NCBI GenBank assembly: GCA_027490305.1
Contig: JAIXYI010000018.1
Span: forward strand, 1-64,000
Length of the DNA stretch: 64,000 bases
Direction: 5' to 3'
From: Flavobacteriaceae bacterium
GTDB lineage: Bacteria; Bacteroidota; Bacteroidia; Flavobacteriales; Flavobacteriaceae
Part shown: piece by piece, positions 49,089 to 56,569 of the stretch
Layout of the letters: each line of letters opens with the position of its first letter
Position numbering within the stretch: the stretch's first letter is position 1
Position numbers and translations under genes: made by a program
The notes under the pieces: model-generated
Told to the model about the DNA's origin: nothing
The model's database searches: none
The model's input: only the letters and a program-made list of their open reading frames with translations

Positions 49089-50566
49089 TGGGAAACACTG
49101 TTTTGATTGCCGGGGCCGGATTTTCATCGCTGGCCGCAGCCTGCTATTTGGCGAAAGAAGGGTACGATGTCACGATTTTCGAAAAAAACCCTTCGATAGG
49201 AGGACGTGCGCGCCAACTTAAAAAAGACGGTTTCACCTTCGACATGGGTCCGAGTTGGTACTGGATGCCGGACATTTTCGAGCGTTTTTTCGCTGATTTT
49301 GGAAAAAAAGTATCCGATTACTATAAATTGATTCGCCTCGATCCTGCCTACCGCGTCTATTTTGGCATGGATGATTTCATCGATATCGGCGACGACCTCG
49401 ATACGATCGCCGCCAAATTTGAATCACTAGAACCCGGCGCTGGAGACAAGCTACGCCAGTTTATCGCGCGAGCCAAGAAAAACTATGAAATCGCCATTTT
49501 AGATCTGGTGTATCGACCCGGTGAATCGCCACTTGAACTCATCACCTGGGATACGTTCCGAAACGTCACCCAATTCGCCGGCACCATCAGTCGCGACATC
49601 CGCAAGCTGTTCAAACATCCGAAACTCATCCGCATTCTGGAATTTCCAGTGCTGTTCCTCGGGGCAAAACCTTCCGATACACCGTCGTTTTATAGTTTTA
49701 TGAACTACGCCGACTTCGGACTCGGCACCTGGCATCCTGAAACCGGCATGTTCGATGTCGTGGCGGCCATGGAATCGTTGGCGACGGAATTGGGTGTGCG
49801 CATCCGGACGTCATCACCCGTCGACCGAATTGTGGTGGAAAACGGACGTGCGACAGGACTTGTTGTAAATGGAGAAACTATTTCCGGAGACATCATACTC
49901 AGCGGCGCCGATTACGCCCATACCGAAACCTTATTACCGGAAGCGGCGCGTACATACTCGGCGGAATATTGGGAAAAACGCGTGTTCGCACCGAGTTGTC
50001 TCGTTTTCTACGCCGGGTTTTCCAAACCGGTAGAAGGCGTACCACACCATGCCCTGTTCTTCGATGCTGATTTCGATACGCATACCGCCGCCATTTACGA
50101 CCGACCGGAGTGGCCGAAAGAACCGCTGTTCTACGCCAACTTCCCATCAAAAACCGATAAAACCGCTGCTCCCGAAGGCATGGAGTCCGGATTTTTCCTT
50201 GTGCCTCTTGCGCCTGGCATTGAAGACACGGAAGCGATGCGGGAACGTTGTTTCGAGAACATCATGACGCGCTTTGAGGCCATTACCAGACAACCTATTC
50301 GCGAGAGCCTTCTGTTTCGGATTGGGTTTTGCAAGAATGATTTCGAAGAAGCCTATCACTCCTATAAAGGAAATGCCTACGGACTGGCCAACACCCTTAT
50401 GCAGACGGCGTTCCTGCGTCCGAAACTGCGAAGCCGAAAAGTGAAGAACCTCTATTTTGCCGGACAACTGACGGTGCCCGGACCGGGTGTGCCTCCGTCG
50501 CTGATTTCCGGAAAACTCTCGGCTGAATTAATACGTACCTATAATCCCATCTTACAGGAAACATGA
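49085..50566 (+). CDS. crtI: Phytoene desaturase
   Basis: A 493-residue FAD enzyme that desaturates phytoene, usually to lycopene. The N-terminal dinucleotide motif is GAGFSSLAAA (flavobacterial form of GxGxxG), followed by GGRARQLKKDGFTFDMGPSWYWMP in part, and the C-terminus has YFAGQLTVPGPGVPPSLISG. Overlaps merR and crtB by four bases each (ATGA). Second gene of the carotenoid operon. Confidence 0.95.
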   Translation: MMGNTVLIAGAGFSSLAAACYLAKEGYDVTIFEKNPSIGGRARQLKKDGFTFDMGPSWYWMPDIFERFFADFGKKVSDYYKLIRLDPAYRVYFGMDDFIDIGDDLDTIAAKFESLEPGAGDKLRQFIARAKKNYEIAILDLVYRPGESPLELITWDTFRNVTQFAGTISRDIRKLFKHPKLIRILEFPVLFLGAKPSDTPSFYSFMNYADFGLGTWHPETGMFDVVAAMESLATELGVRIRTSSPVDRIVVENGRATGLVVNGETISGDIILSGADYAHTETLLPEAARTYSAEYWEKRVFAPSCLVFYAGFSKPVEGVPHHALFFDADFDTHTAAIYDRPEWPKEPLFYANFPSKTDKTAAPEGMESGFFLVPLAPGIEDTEAMRERCFENIMTRFEAITRQPIRESLLFRIGFCKNDFEEAYHSYKGNAYGLANTLMQTAFLRPKLRSRKVKNLYFAGQLTVPGPGVPPSLISGKLSAELIRTYNPILQET

Positions 50567-51402
50567 AAGCACTTTTTGACACCGTCTCTTTCGATTGTAG
50601 CCGAAAGGTAACCAGCGCCTACAGCACGTCGTTTTCGGCGGCCGTCAGGATGCTGGCGCCATCGATACGGCAGGACATCCACAACATTTATGGGTTCGTA
50701 CGCTTCGCGGATGAAATCGTCGATACCTTCCACGAATACGACAAACAACGCCTGTTTGATCAGTTTGAAAAAGACCTCGAACATGCACTGGCGGATGGCA
50801 TCAGCCTGAATCCGATCCTGAATTCGTTTCAGCATACCGTCCGTAAATACAGCATCGGACGCGACCTTATCGACGCGTTCATGCACAGTATGCGCCTTGA
50901 CCTCAGCAAATCGGTGTATGAAACAAAAGAGGAATACGCGCAATATATCTACGGTTCAGCAGACGTGGTGGGCCTTATGTGCCTGACCGTTTTTGTGAAA
51001 GGAAATCGGGAGAAATATGAAGCACTGAAAGGCGCTGCCGTGAAACTCGGGTCGGCGTTCCAGAAAGTAAACTTCCTACGCGACCTGAAGGCGGACTTCG
51101 AAGGATTGAACCGTACCTATTTCCCGGGCACCGACCTCCACCGACTCGACGAGGCTGCGAAAATGGAAATCGTCCGCGAGATCGAAGCCGACTTCGCTGA
51201 CGCCTATGACGGGATTCGCCTGTTGCCCATGGAGGCGAAGTTCGGGGTGTATACAGCCTATGTCTACTACCGCCGCCTGCTGACGAAACTGAAGAAAACG
51301 CCATCGTCGGAACTTGTGGCCGCGCGCGTTCGGGTTCCCAACTATGAAAAATTCGGGCTCTTTGCCAAGAGCTATATCGTTTACCGCTTTAACTTTGTCT
51401 AA
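50563..51402 (+). CDS. crtB: Phytoene synthase
   Basis: A 279-residue squalene/phytoene synthase that condenses two geranylgeranyl diphosphates. The first Asp-rich motif is DEIVD at 50-54 and the second is in NFLRDLKADFEGLNRTYFPG. SYSTSFSAA-type start (AYSTSFSAAVRML) is typical of CrtB. Overlaps crtI (ATGA) and crtZ (TAATG). Confidence 0.95.
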   Translation: MKALFDTVSFDCSRKVTSAYSTSFSAAVRMLAPSIRQDIHNIYGFVRFADEIVDTFHEYDKQRLFDQFEKDLEHALADGISLNPILNSFQHTVRKYSIGRDLIDAFMHSMRLDLSKSVYETKEEYAQYIYGSADVVGLMCLTVFVKGNREKYEALKGAAVKLGSAFQKVNFLRDLKADFEGLNRTYFPGTDLHRLDEAAKMEIVREIEADFADAYDGIRLLPMEAKFGVYTAYVYYRRLLTKLKKTPSSELVAARVRVPNYEKFGLFAKSYIVYRFNFV

Positions 51403-51872
51403 TGTCAATTTTCATACACCTTCTGGTTTTCGCACTTACCTTCTTCATGATGGAATTCATGGCGTGGTTCACCCATAAATTTGTCATGCACGGATTTTTG
51501 TGGTCGCTACACGCCGACCATCACCGCAAAGACCACGATTCATGGTTCGAGCGCAACGATGCCTTCTTCATTTTCTATGCCGTCGTCAGCATTGGGTTTT
51601 TTCTGTTGTGGCAAAACGGTATACTCGAAATCGGGTTGGCGATTGGTTTGGGTATTTTCGCATATGGACTCACGTATTTCCTCGTACATGATATTTTCAT
51701 TCACCAACGATTCAAGTGGTTACGAAATGCTGATAACGTCTATGCCCGGGCGGTGCGTCGTGCCCACAAGATGCACCACAAACATTTGGGAAAAGAACAC
51801 GGGGAATGTTTTGGGATGCTGGTTGTTCCGTTGAAATACTTCCGCGAAGCCAAAAAGAAAAGCGCCCCATGA
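51402..51872 (+). CDS. crtZ: Beta-carotene hydroxylase
   Basis: A 156-residue di-iron membrane hydroxylase that makes zeaxanthin from beta-carotene. The histidine clusters are His25/His30 (HKFVMH), His37/40/41 (HADHH), His96/101 (HDIFIH) and His122/125/126 (HKMHH), with about four spans. Last gene of the operon, with a terminator whose stem overlaps its own stop codon. Lycopene cyclase (crtY), needed between CrtI and CrtZ, is absent from the window. Confidence 0.96.
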   Translation: MSIFIHLLVFALTFFMMEFMAWFTHKFVMHGFLWSLHADHHRKDHDSWFERNDAFFIFYAVVSIGFFLLWQNGILEIGLAIGLGIFAYGLTYFLVHDIFIHQRFKWLRNADNVYARAVRRAHKMHHKHLGKEHGECFGMLVVPLKYFREAKKKSAP

Positions 51873-51886
51873 GGACGCTTTTTTTT
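51858..51886 (+). terminator. Terminator overlapping the crtZ stop codon
   Basis: AAAAGCG and CGCTTTT (51858-51864 and 51876-51882), with CC/GG pairing inside, form a hairpin enclosing the TGA at 51870-51872, followed by a T-run. Confidence 0.7.
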
Positions 51887-51905
51887 ATATAAAGAAGTAA
51901 GATGC

Positions 51906-52454
51906 TTATTGAGGCTGGCTTTTCAGCATTTCCTGCAACGGTTTGAGTTCGTCTACATCGAAGTCGGATTGTTTCAGAAGCGACATCACGGCCATGATAT
52001 CGTTCATCGTCATTTCGTCGCCGAGTAACCGGATGACGGCAAAACCATTTTCTTCGGAGTAGGCATTGACTACGAATTCATCCGTCTTTTCCTCCTTCCC
52101 TTTCATGTAAATCGAAGCACCGTTTTTACCGGACCCGATTTTCATCAGGGGATCGTATTTCCCCGCTTTCAGGATGGTGCTGACGCTGTCTTTCTCGGCT
52201 TTGTAATCCGCCAGATTCTTCGGATTACGTTTGAACATCAACACATTGAGTTTTTCGATACGCTCAAGGGCTCCCGCCTGCTCCGCTGTTATGTTTTTAG
52301 GATTGGCTTTGATGATCGACGAGGCGATGTCGACAGTAAGGAAATCCGGGTTCTCCGACTTCTTGACGTAGTACTTCTCAAGGGAGGGTCCTGATTCGCA
52401 GGAAGCGAGGCCAAACGCAAAGGCCAGTAGGAGGAGGTAGCGGAAGTTTTTCAT
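51906..52454 (-). CDS. DUF4252 lipoprotein
   Basis: A 182-residue lipoprotein with lipobox LASC (Cys19). The rest is the DUF4252 type: a helical first half and a beta-rich end with INGFAVIRLLGDEMTMNDIMAVMS-like sequence. Function unknown. It is the last of four genes in the sigma-factor operon, four bases after the other DUF4252 gene. Acidic residues are not placed for surface export, so it is probably periplasmic. Confidence 0.82.
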   Translation of the reverse strand: MKNFRYLLLLAFAFGLASCESGPSLEKYYVKKSENPDFLTVDIASSIIKANPKNITAEQAGALERIEKLNVLMFKRNPKNLADYKAEKDSVSTILKAGKYDPLMKIGSGKNGASIYMKGKEEKTDEFVVNAYSEENGFAVIRLLGDEMTMNDIMAVMSLLKQSDFDVDELKPLQEMLKSQPQ

Positions 52455-52458
52455 GTTG

Positions 52459-52980
52459 TTAACGTGCTTTCGATGCTTTTTTAAGGTTGTCGCCGCCTGG
52501 CAGATCCATACGGTCGGTGAGGGCTGACAGATCGTCGAGGTCGAAGTTACCGGTCAGGGAGAGCAATACGGTTTCGTTGCCTTTACCTGTTCCCTGGATG
52601 AACATCAACAGTTCCTTCACGATGTTGTCGGTACTTCCGGATTTTACCATAATACGGATGCTTTGTCCTTTATCATTAACGCGCATCAACTCTTCCAGTT
52701 TGGCTGTCTTGATATACTTTTCAGCCGTCGCCTTCATATCCGCAGCGTACTTCGAGTTGGCGGTCGTAAACACCCGAAGGTTATCCAGTTTTTCGACCAG
52801 TTTCAGGAATTGCTTCGCGTCTTTGTCTTTGCTATCGACCTTACCCATCATCGAGAACATCTTTTTGTTTACGATGACCGTGGTGATTTCTTCGGGTCCG
52901 TCGAACTTATTGAATACATCCTGTCCGAAGAAAAGGGTTGGCAGTAAGGCCAGTACTAAAGTTAAGAATACTTTTTTCAT
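52459..52980 (-). CDS. DUF4252 exported protein
   Basis: A 173-residue protein with a signal peptide (LPTLFFGQD) and a DUF4252 body sharing the pattern of its neighbour: KYAADMKATAEKYIKTAKLEELMRV, then VLLSLTGNFDLDDLSALTDRMD. No Cys at the cleavage site. It is likely a paralogue of the downstream gene. Part of the ECF sigma operon; function unknown. Confidence 0.82.
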   Translation of the reverse strand: MKKVFLTLVLALLPTLFFGQDVFNKFDGPEEITTVIVNKKMFSMMGKVDSKDKDAKQFLKLVEKLDNLRVFTTANSKYAADMKATAEKYIKTAKLEELMRVNDKGQSIRIMVKSGSTDNIVKELLMFIQGTGKGNETVLLSLTGNFDLDDLSALTDRMDLPGGDNLKKASKAR

Positions 52981-52992
52981 GATTGCTGATTT

Positions 52993-53448
52993 TTACTTTT
53001 TAAATATGACGTTTTTTGATTGTTCGTATGTTTCGATGTAGGCCATTCCTTTCACACCGGAATTCACGTGGTAGGAAAGCATTTTTAGGGCCTTTTGGGT
53101 TTCCTGGTAGGCTATTTCAGGATTGTCGTAGGTACCGAGATCCTGGCCCTGTTTAGCAGGCGCCGTTTCAAAGCGGAGGTAGGCGAAGGTACCGGCACCG
53201 AGCAACAGCACGACCGAGGCCGCCGCCGGAATCCAGCGCATGCGGTTTCTCTTTACAGGAAGCGATACTTCCGTTTGGGGCTCTAACTCCCGTGCTTCGG
53301 CGAAAAATCCGAAGAGCGGACGATAGGGTACTAAATCGGCGGCCACATCGTCAGACGCAAAATAGGTGGCCAGTATGTTTTCTTCTTCAAGCGTCGTTTC
53401 TCCTTCAAAATAGCGGTCAAGCAGCAGCCGGATGTTATCCAATTCCAT
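52993..53448 (-). CDS. Membrane anti-sigma-like protein
   Basis: A 151-residue protein with a cytoplasmic N-terminus (LLDRYFEGETTLEEENILATYF, the usual opening of Bacteroidota anti-sigma-like proteins), one span around residues 71-90 (WIPAAASVVLLLGAGTFAY) and a periplasmic tail of about 60 residues. It starts 14 bases inside the 3' end of the sigma-factor gene. The start is set at 53448. Likely binds and holds the sigma factor until a periplasmic signal. No zinc-binding HxxxCxxC motif is seen. Confidence 0.75.
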   Translation of the reverse strand: MELDNIRLLLDRYFEGETTLEEENILATYFASDDVAADLVPYRPLFGFFAEARELEPQTEVSLPVKRNRMRWIPAAASVVLLLGAGTFAYLRFETAPAKQGQDLGTYDNPEIAYQETQKALKMLSYHVNSGVKGMAYIETYEQSKNVIFKK

Positions 53449-53944
53449 AGCGATGTAGTTTAATGATCGATTCTCGTAATGTTTTCCGTGCCCTGGATAA
53501 GGCGACCCGAACGGCCGTTTCATTCATATCCATTATTTGGGCGATCTCATCGTATTCGCACTGCTCGATGTCGCGCAACTGCACGATGAGTTTCTGTTGT
53601 TGCGGGAGCTCCTCCATCGCCTTCTCGACGAGCCGCATCGTATCGCGGTCTTCAATCCGACGTTGCAGGCCCGGGTCGGCGTCCGTATAATTACTGTGGA
53701 CGATCCGAAGGTTGCCCGCCCTTTTCGACTTCAACTGATCCAGACAAAAATTCTTCGTCATCGTCATCGCAAGGGCTTCCACACTGTTATACGACGAAAG
53801 GGTCTCCCGGCGTGACCAGAGGCGAAGCATCACCTCCTGAACGGCATCTTCCGCTTCGTCGCTGCTCACGAGGAGCCGGAGGGCTACCCTGTAGAGCTTT
53901 GCCCGGAAGGGCGTCACCGTTTTCATGAATTCCGTTTGATCCAT
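53435..53944 (-). CDS. ECF RNA polymerase sigma factor
   Basis: A 169-residue sigma-70 family factor. Region 2 reads DEAEDAVQEVMLRLWSRR with the conserved acidic/aromatic pattern, region 4 reads YDEIAQIMDMNETAVRVALSRARKTLRE. The start is set at Met 53944 (MDQTEF) by homology; the frame extends to 53980. It is the first gene of sigma, anti-sigma-like and two DUF4252 genes. A promoter-like TTGTAAC-N16-CGTC is 26-53 bases upstream, so it may transcribe itself. Confidence 0.92.
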   Translation of the reverse strand: MDQTEFMKTVTPFRAKLYRVALRLLVSSDEAEDAVQEVMLRLWSRRETLSSYNSVEALAMTMTKNFCLDQLKSKRAGNLRIVHSNYTDADPGLQRRIEDRDTMRLVEKAMEELPQQQKLIVQLRDIEQCEYDEIAQIMDMNETAVRVALSRARKTLRESIIKLHRYGIG

Positions 53945-53970
53945 CTGTTTTATCGTGTGTTCTAAGTCAA

Positions 53971-53997
53971 GACGAGACACGTTTTTTTTTGTTACAA
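53971..53997 (-). promoter_or_regulatory. ECF-type promoter of the sigma-factor operon
   Basis: On the minus strand TTGTAAC (53997-53991) is followed by 16 bases and CGTC (53974-53971). This matches the general ECF consensus with AAC at -35 and CGT at -10, and lacks the TAnnTTTG housekeeping box. Confidence 0.55.
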
Positions 53998-54054
53998 GAA
54001 AAAATCCGGTAACGCGAAAGTTCTTAAATTTACGTTTTAGACAAAATGCCTGCT

Positions 54055-55494
54055 ATGAAAAAAACGATTGGATTTCTGGGACTTTTCCTGCTTGCCGCAG
54101 GCTTCTTCCAGAGTTGCGAAGACCAAGACGACAAACTGTCGGTAAGCGCCGGACTTGAAGTACAGAACTTTATCTGGAAAGGCCTTAACACCTATTATTT
54201 ATGGAAGGAAGACGTGCCCGACCTGGCCGATGACCGTTTCGCCTCACAGAAAGACCTCGAAGCCTTCTTGCGGGGCTATCCCGATCCGTTCGATTTGTTT
54301 GACCACCTGCGCGTCAACGAGTCAATCGACCGCTTTAGTTTTATGGTAAGCGATTACAGCCAGGTGGAAAACCTCTTTGCGGGGGTTTCGAAAAGCAATG
54401 GCGTTGACTTCGGACTGAAATACCGACCCGGCAGCACGACCGATGTGTTCGGATGGGTGCGGTATATCCTACCCGGTTCGGATGCCGCTGCAAAAGACAT
54501 CCGCCGTGGCGACATTTTTTACGCAGTTGACGGTACGCCTCTCACCGTAAGTAATTACCAGCAATTACTGGCACAGGACACCTATACCCTCAATCTGGCG
54601 GATTTTGACGGTGGGAACCTTACCCCCAATGGAAGAAGTGTCACCCTTACGAAAGCGCAACTGACCGAAAATCCGGTGTATATTAAAAAAGTCATCGAAC
54701 AGGGTGCCAACAAAATCGGCTACCTCATGTACAATGGCTTTACCGCTGATTTCGACGGACAACTGAACGAGGCGTTTGGTGAATTCAAAACTGCGGGTGT
54801 GACGCATCTTATACTCGACCTCCGGTATAACTCGGGCGGTTCCGTTCGCACGGCCTCGCGACTGGCGAGCATGATTACCGGCCAATTCAACGGCCAACTC
54901 TTCTCCAAACAACAATGGAACCCCGATTTGCAGGCCTACTTTGAGGAAAACAATCCGTCTGACTTAGCGGTGAACTTCGTCAATTCCATCAGCGGCACCG
55001 GCATCAACAGCCTGAATTTAAGCAAGGTCTATATCCTGACAACCAAAAGTACCGCTTCTGCAAGTGAATTGGTCATCAATGGACTAAAACCCTATATCAC
55101 CGTTGTGCAGATCGGAGACGTAACCGTGGGGAAAAACGTCGGTTCGGTTACCCTTTACGATTCGCCCGATTTCGGTCGCGACGGTCGTTCTACCAAGCAC
55201 AAATATGCCATGCAACCGATCGTCATCAAAATGATCAATGCAGACAATTTTGGCGATTACCAGGATGGCATCACGCCAACCGTCTCGCAAGTCGAAGATC
55301 TCGAAAGCCTGGGTACACTCGGTGACACCACCGAGCCCTACCTTAACACCGCACTGACGCTAATTGCCGGAGGTGGCCGTCGACCGGTTCCGACACCAGC
55401 CGTTGTGACGCGTCCGTTCCGGGATACGCGCTCGATGCGGCGCTTTGGTACCGATATGTATATTGAAACACCGCCGTCTCTGGTGCGTCGATAA
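54055..55494 (+). CDS. S41-family (CtpA-like) peptidase, lipoprotein
   Basis: A 479-residue tail-specific-protease-type serine peptidase. Signal peptide with Cys21 (FFQSCEDQDD), then a helical pre-domain, a PDZ-like region (DAAAKDIRRGDIFYAVDG) and the S41 core with LILDLRYNSGGSVRTA and the catalytic STASASEL motif near residues 332-339. The start could be 54046 (three residues longer). Acidic residues right after the Cys resemble the surface-export signal of Bacteroidota lipoproteins. It is divergent from the ECF sigma operon. A housekeeping-like box TAAATTTA is at 54025-54032. Confidence 0.85.
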   Translation: MKKTIGFLGLFLLAAGFFQSCEDQDDKLSVSAGLEVQNFIWKGLNTYYLWKEDVPDLADDRFASQKDLEAFLRGYPDPFDLFDHLRVNESIDRFSFMVSDYSQVENLFAGVSKSNGVDFGLKYRPGSTTDVFGWVRYILPGSDAAAKDIRRGDIFYAVDGTPLTVSNYQQLLAQDTYTLNLADFDGGNLTPNGRSVTLTKAQLTENPVYIKKVIEQGANKIGYLMYNGFTADFDGQLNEAFGEFKTAGVTHLILDLRYNSGGSVRTASRLASMITGQFNGQLFSKQQWNPDLQAYFEENNPSDLAVNFVNSISGTGINSLNLSKVYILTTKSTASASELVINGLKPYITVVQIGDVTVGKNVGSVTLYDSPDFGRDGRSTKHKYAMQPIVIKMINADNFGDYQDGITPTVSQVEDLESLGTLGDTTEPYLNTALTLIAGGGRRPVPTPAVVTRPFRDTRSMRRFGTDMYIETPPSLVRR

Positions 55495-55504
55495 AAAAAC
55501 AAAA

Positions 55505-55530
55505 GGCTGTCGTGATGACAGCTTTTTTGT
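55505..55530. terminator. Terminator between the S41 and BtuG-like genes
   Basis: GCTGTC (55506-55511) and GACAGC (55517-55522) around GTGAT, followed by TTTTTT on the plus strand and an A-run on the other side, serving both convergent genes. Confidence 0.85.
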
Positions 55531-56568
55531 TTAGTCGTTGAAGTAGAATCCGTTGGGTGCGATTCCGGCCGGGGCGTTGGCGATAAGCGATCCGTTTCCG
55601 ATATCGTATATCGAAATGATACCATTCGAGGCGAAGTCGCGCGCATCGGCCACATACGCTTTCCCGTCATGCACCGTAAACCCGTAGAGTGTCATGGCTT
55701 CGGTGGCAAACGATTCTATCTCGGGTTGCGGTGGTTGCGGTGTGCGTCGCATCCGACAAAACGACGTGCCGGAGCAAAAGTAAACATCCCCTTCATCGAC
55801 GGCTAGGTATTGCGGGTCGGCATATCCGGTGAAGGGCTTGCTTTCTGTCACTTCCAATGATCCCGGGTCAATGGTGTGAAGGAGTCCGTCCGTAGCGAAA
55901 GCACCGCAAAGCACATACAGTTTGCCATCGTCGTAGGCCATTGAATTGGGTGACAGTTCCGTCTCGATCACGCCGAGAGACGCTCCGGTGGTGGCATTGA
56001 GCACGGTAACGGAATGCCCGGCACCAAAACTACCGTTTGCAATAAAGAGCTTTTGTCCCACCTTCTCGATGTGATCGGCCAGATTGCCAATTGGCCAGGT
56101 CGTTTCGATGGTTTGGGTGTCTAGGTTGATGACCGCTACGAAATCGTCGGTCTCATCGGTAAAACTTCCCAGGTTCGTTACATAGGCTTTGCCTCCGTCT
56201 GCCACACCATATCGCGGAACTGAAAGACCGCCTTCGATCGTACCTATGTAGGTAAAGGTATAGCGGTTCACTACCGTAATTTTATTGGACCCGTTAGAGA
56301 TGATATACGCCCTGTTGCCGTCAAAAAACACCGATTGGAGATAGCCTCCGAGGGTTTCCGTCGGGTTGACCGCGGCGAAAATGCCCTGTTCCACGGTCGT
56401 GCCATCCTCGCTGAGATAGGTGACCGAGCCGCTGACAGCATTCCCTTCATTGAGCACGAGTACGCCGTCATCATAGTCGCCACTTGGGTTCGACGACGCG
56501 CTGTCATCCGAACAGGAAACACTTAAAAAGGCCAGGGAGGCCATTACGAACAGGGAAATACGCTTCAT
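55531..56568 (-). CDS. DUF5074 beta-propeller lipoprotein, BtuG-like
   Basis: A 345-residue lipoprotein (Cys19, VSCSDDS) with a YncE-like beta-propeller of repeated TYIGTIEGG, DTQTIETTW and DPGSLEVTE blades. The SDD directly after the Cys fits the lipoprotein surface-export signal of Flavobacteria. It follows btuB by one base and lies behind the cobalamin riboswitch. In Bacteroides, BtuG, a surface propeller lipoprotein next to BtuB, captures B12 with very high affinity, and this gene is the likely counterpart. The identification as BtuG rests on context and fold and would need structural or binding data. Confidence 0.78.
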   Translation of the reverse strand: MKRISLFVMASLAFLSVSCSDDSASSNPSGDYDDGVLVLNEGNAVSGSVTYLSEDGTTVEQGIFAAVNPTETLGGYLQSVFFDGNRAYIISNGSNKITVVNRYTFTYIGTIEGGLSVPRYGVADGGKAYVTNLGSFTDETDDFVAVINLDTQTIETTWPIGNLADHIEKVGQKLFIANGSFGAGHSVTVLNATTGASLGVIETELSPNSMAYDDGKLYVLCGAFATDGLLHTIDPGSLEVTESKPFTGYADPQYLAVDEGDVYFCSGTSFCRMRRTPQPPQPEIESFATEAMTLYGFTVHDGKAYVADARDFASNGIISIYDIGNGSLIANAPAGIAPNGFYFND

Positions 56569-56569
56569 A

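Noticed and set aside
53991..54040. Second ECF-like promoter (GGTAAC ... CGT) for the S41 gene on the plus strand
   Set aside because: The spacing of 19 bases is too long for the consensus, and a TAAATTTA box is there instead.
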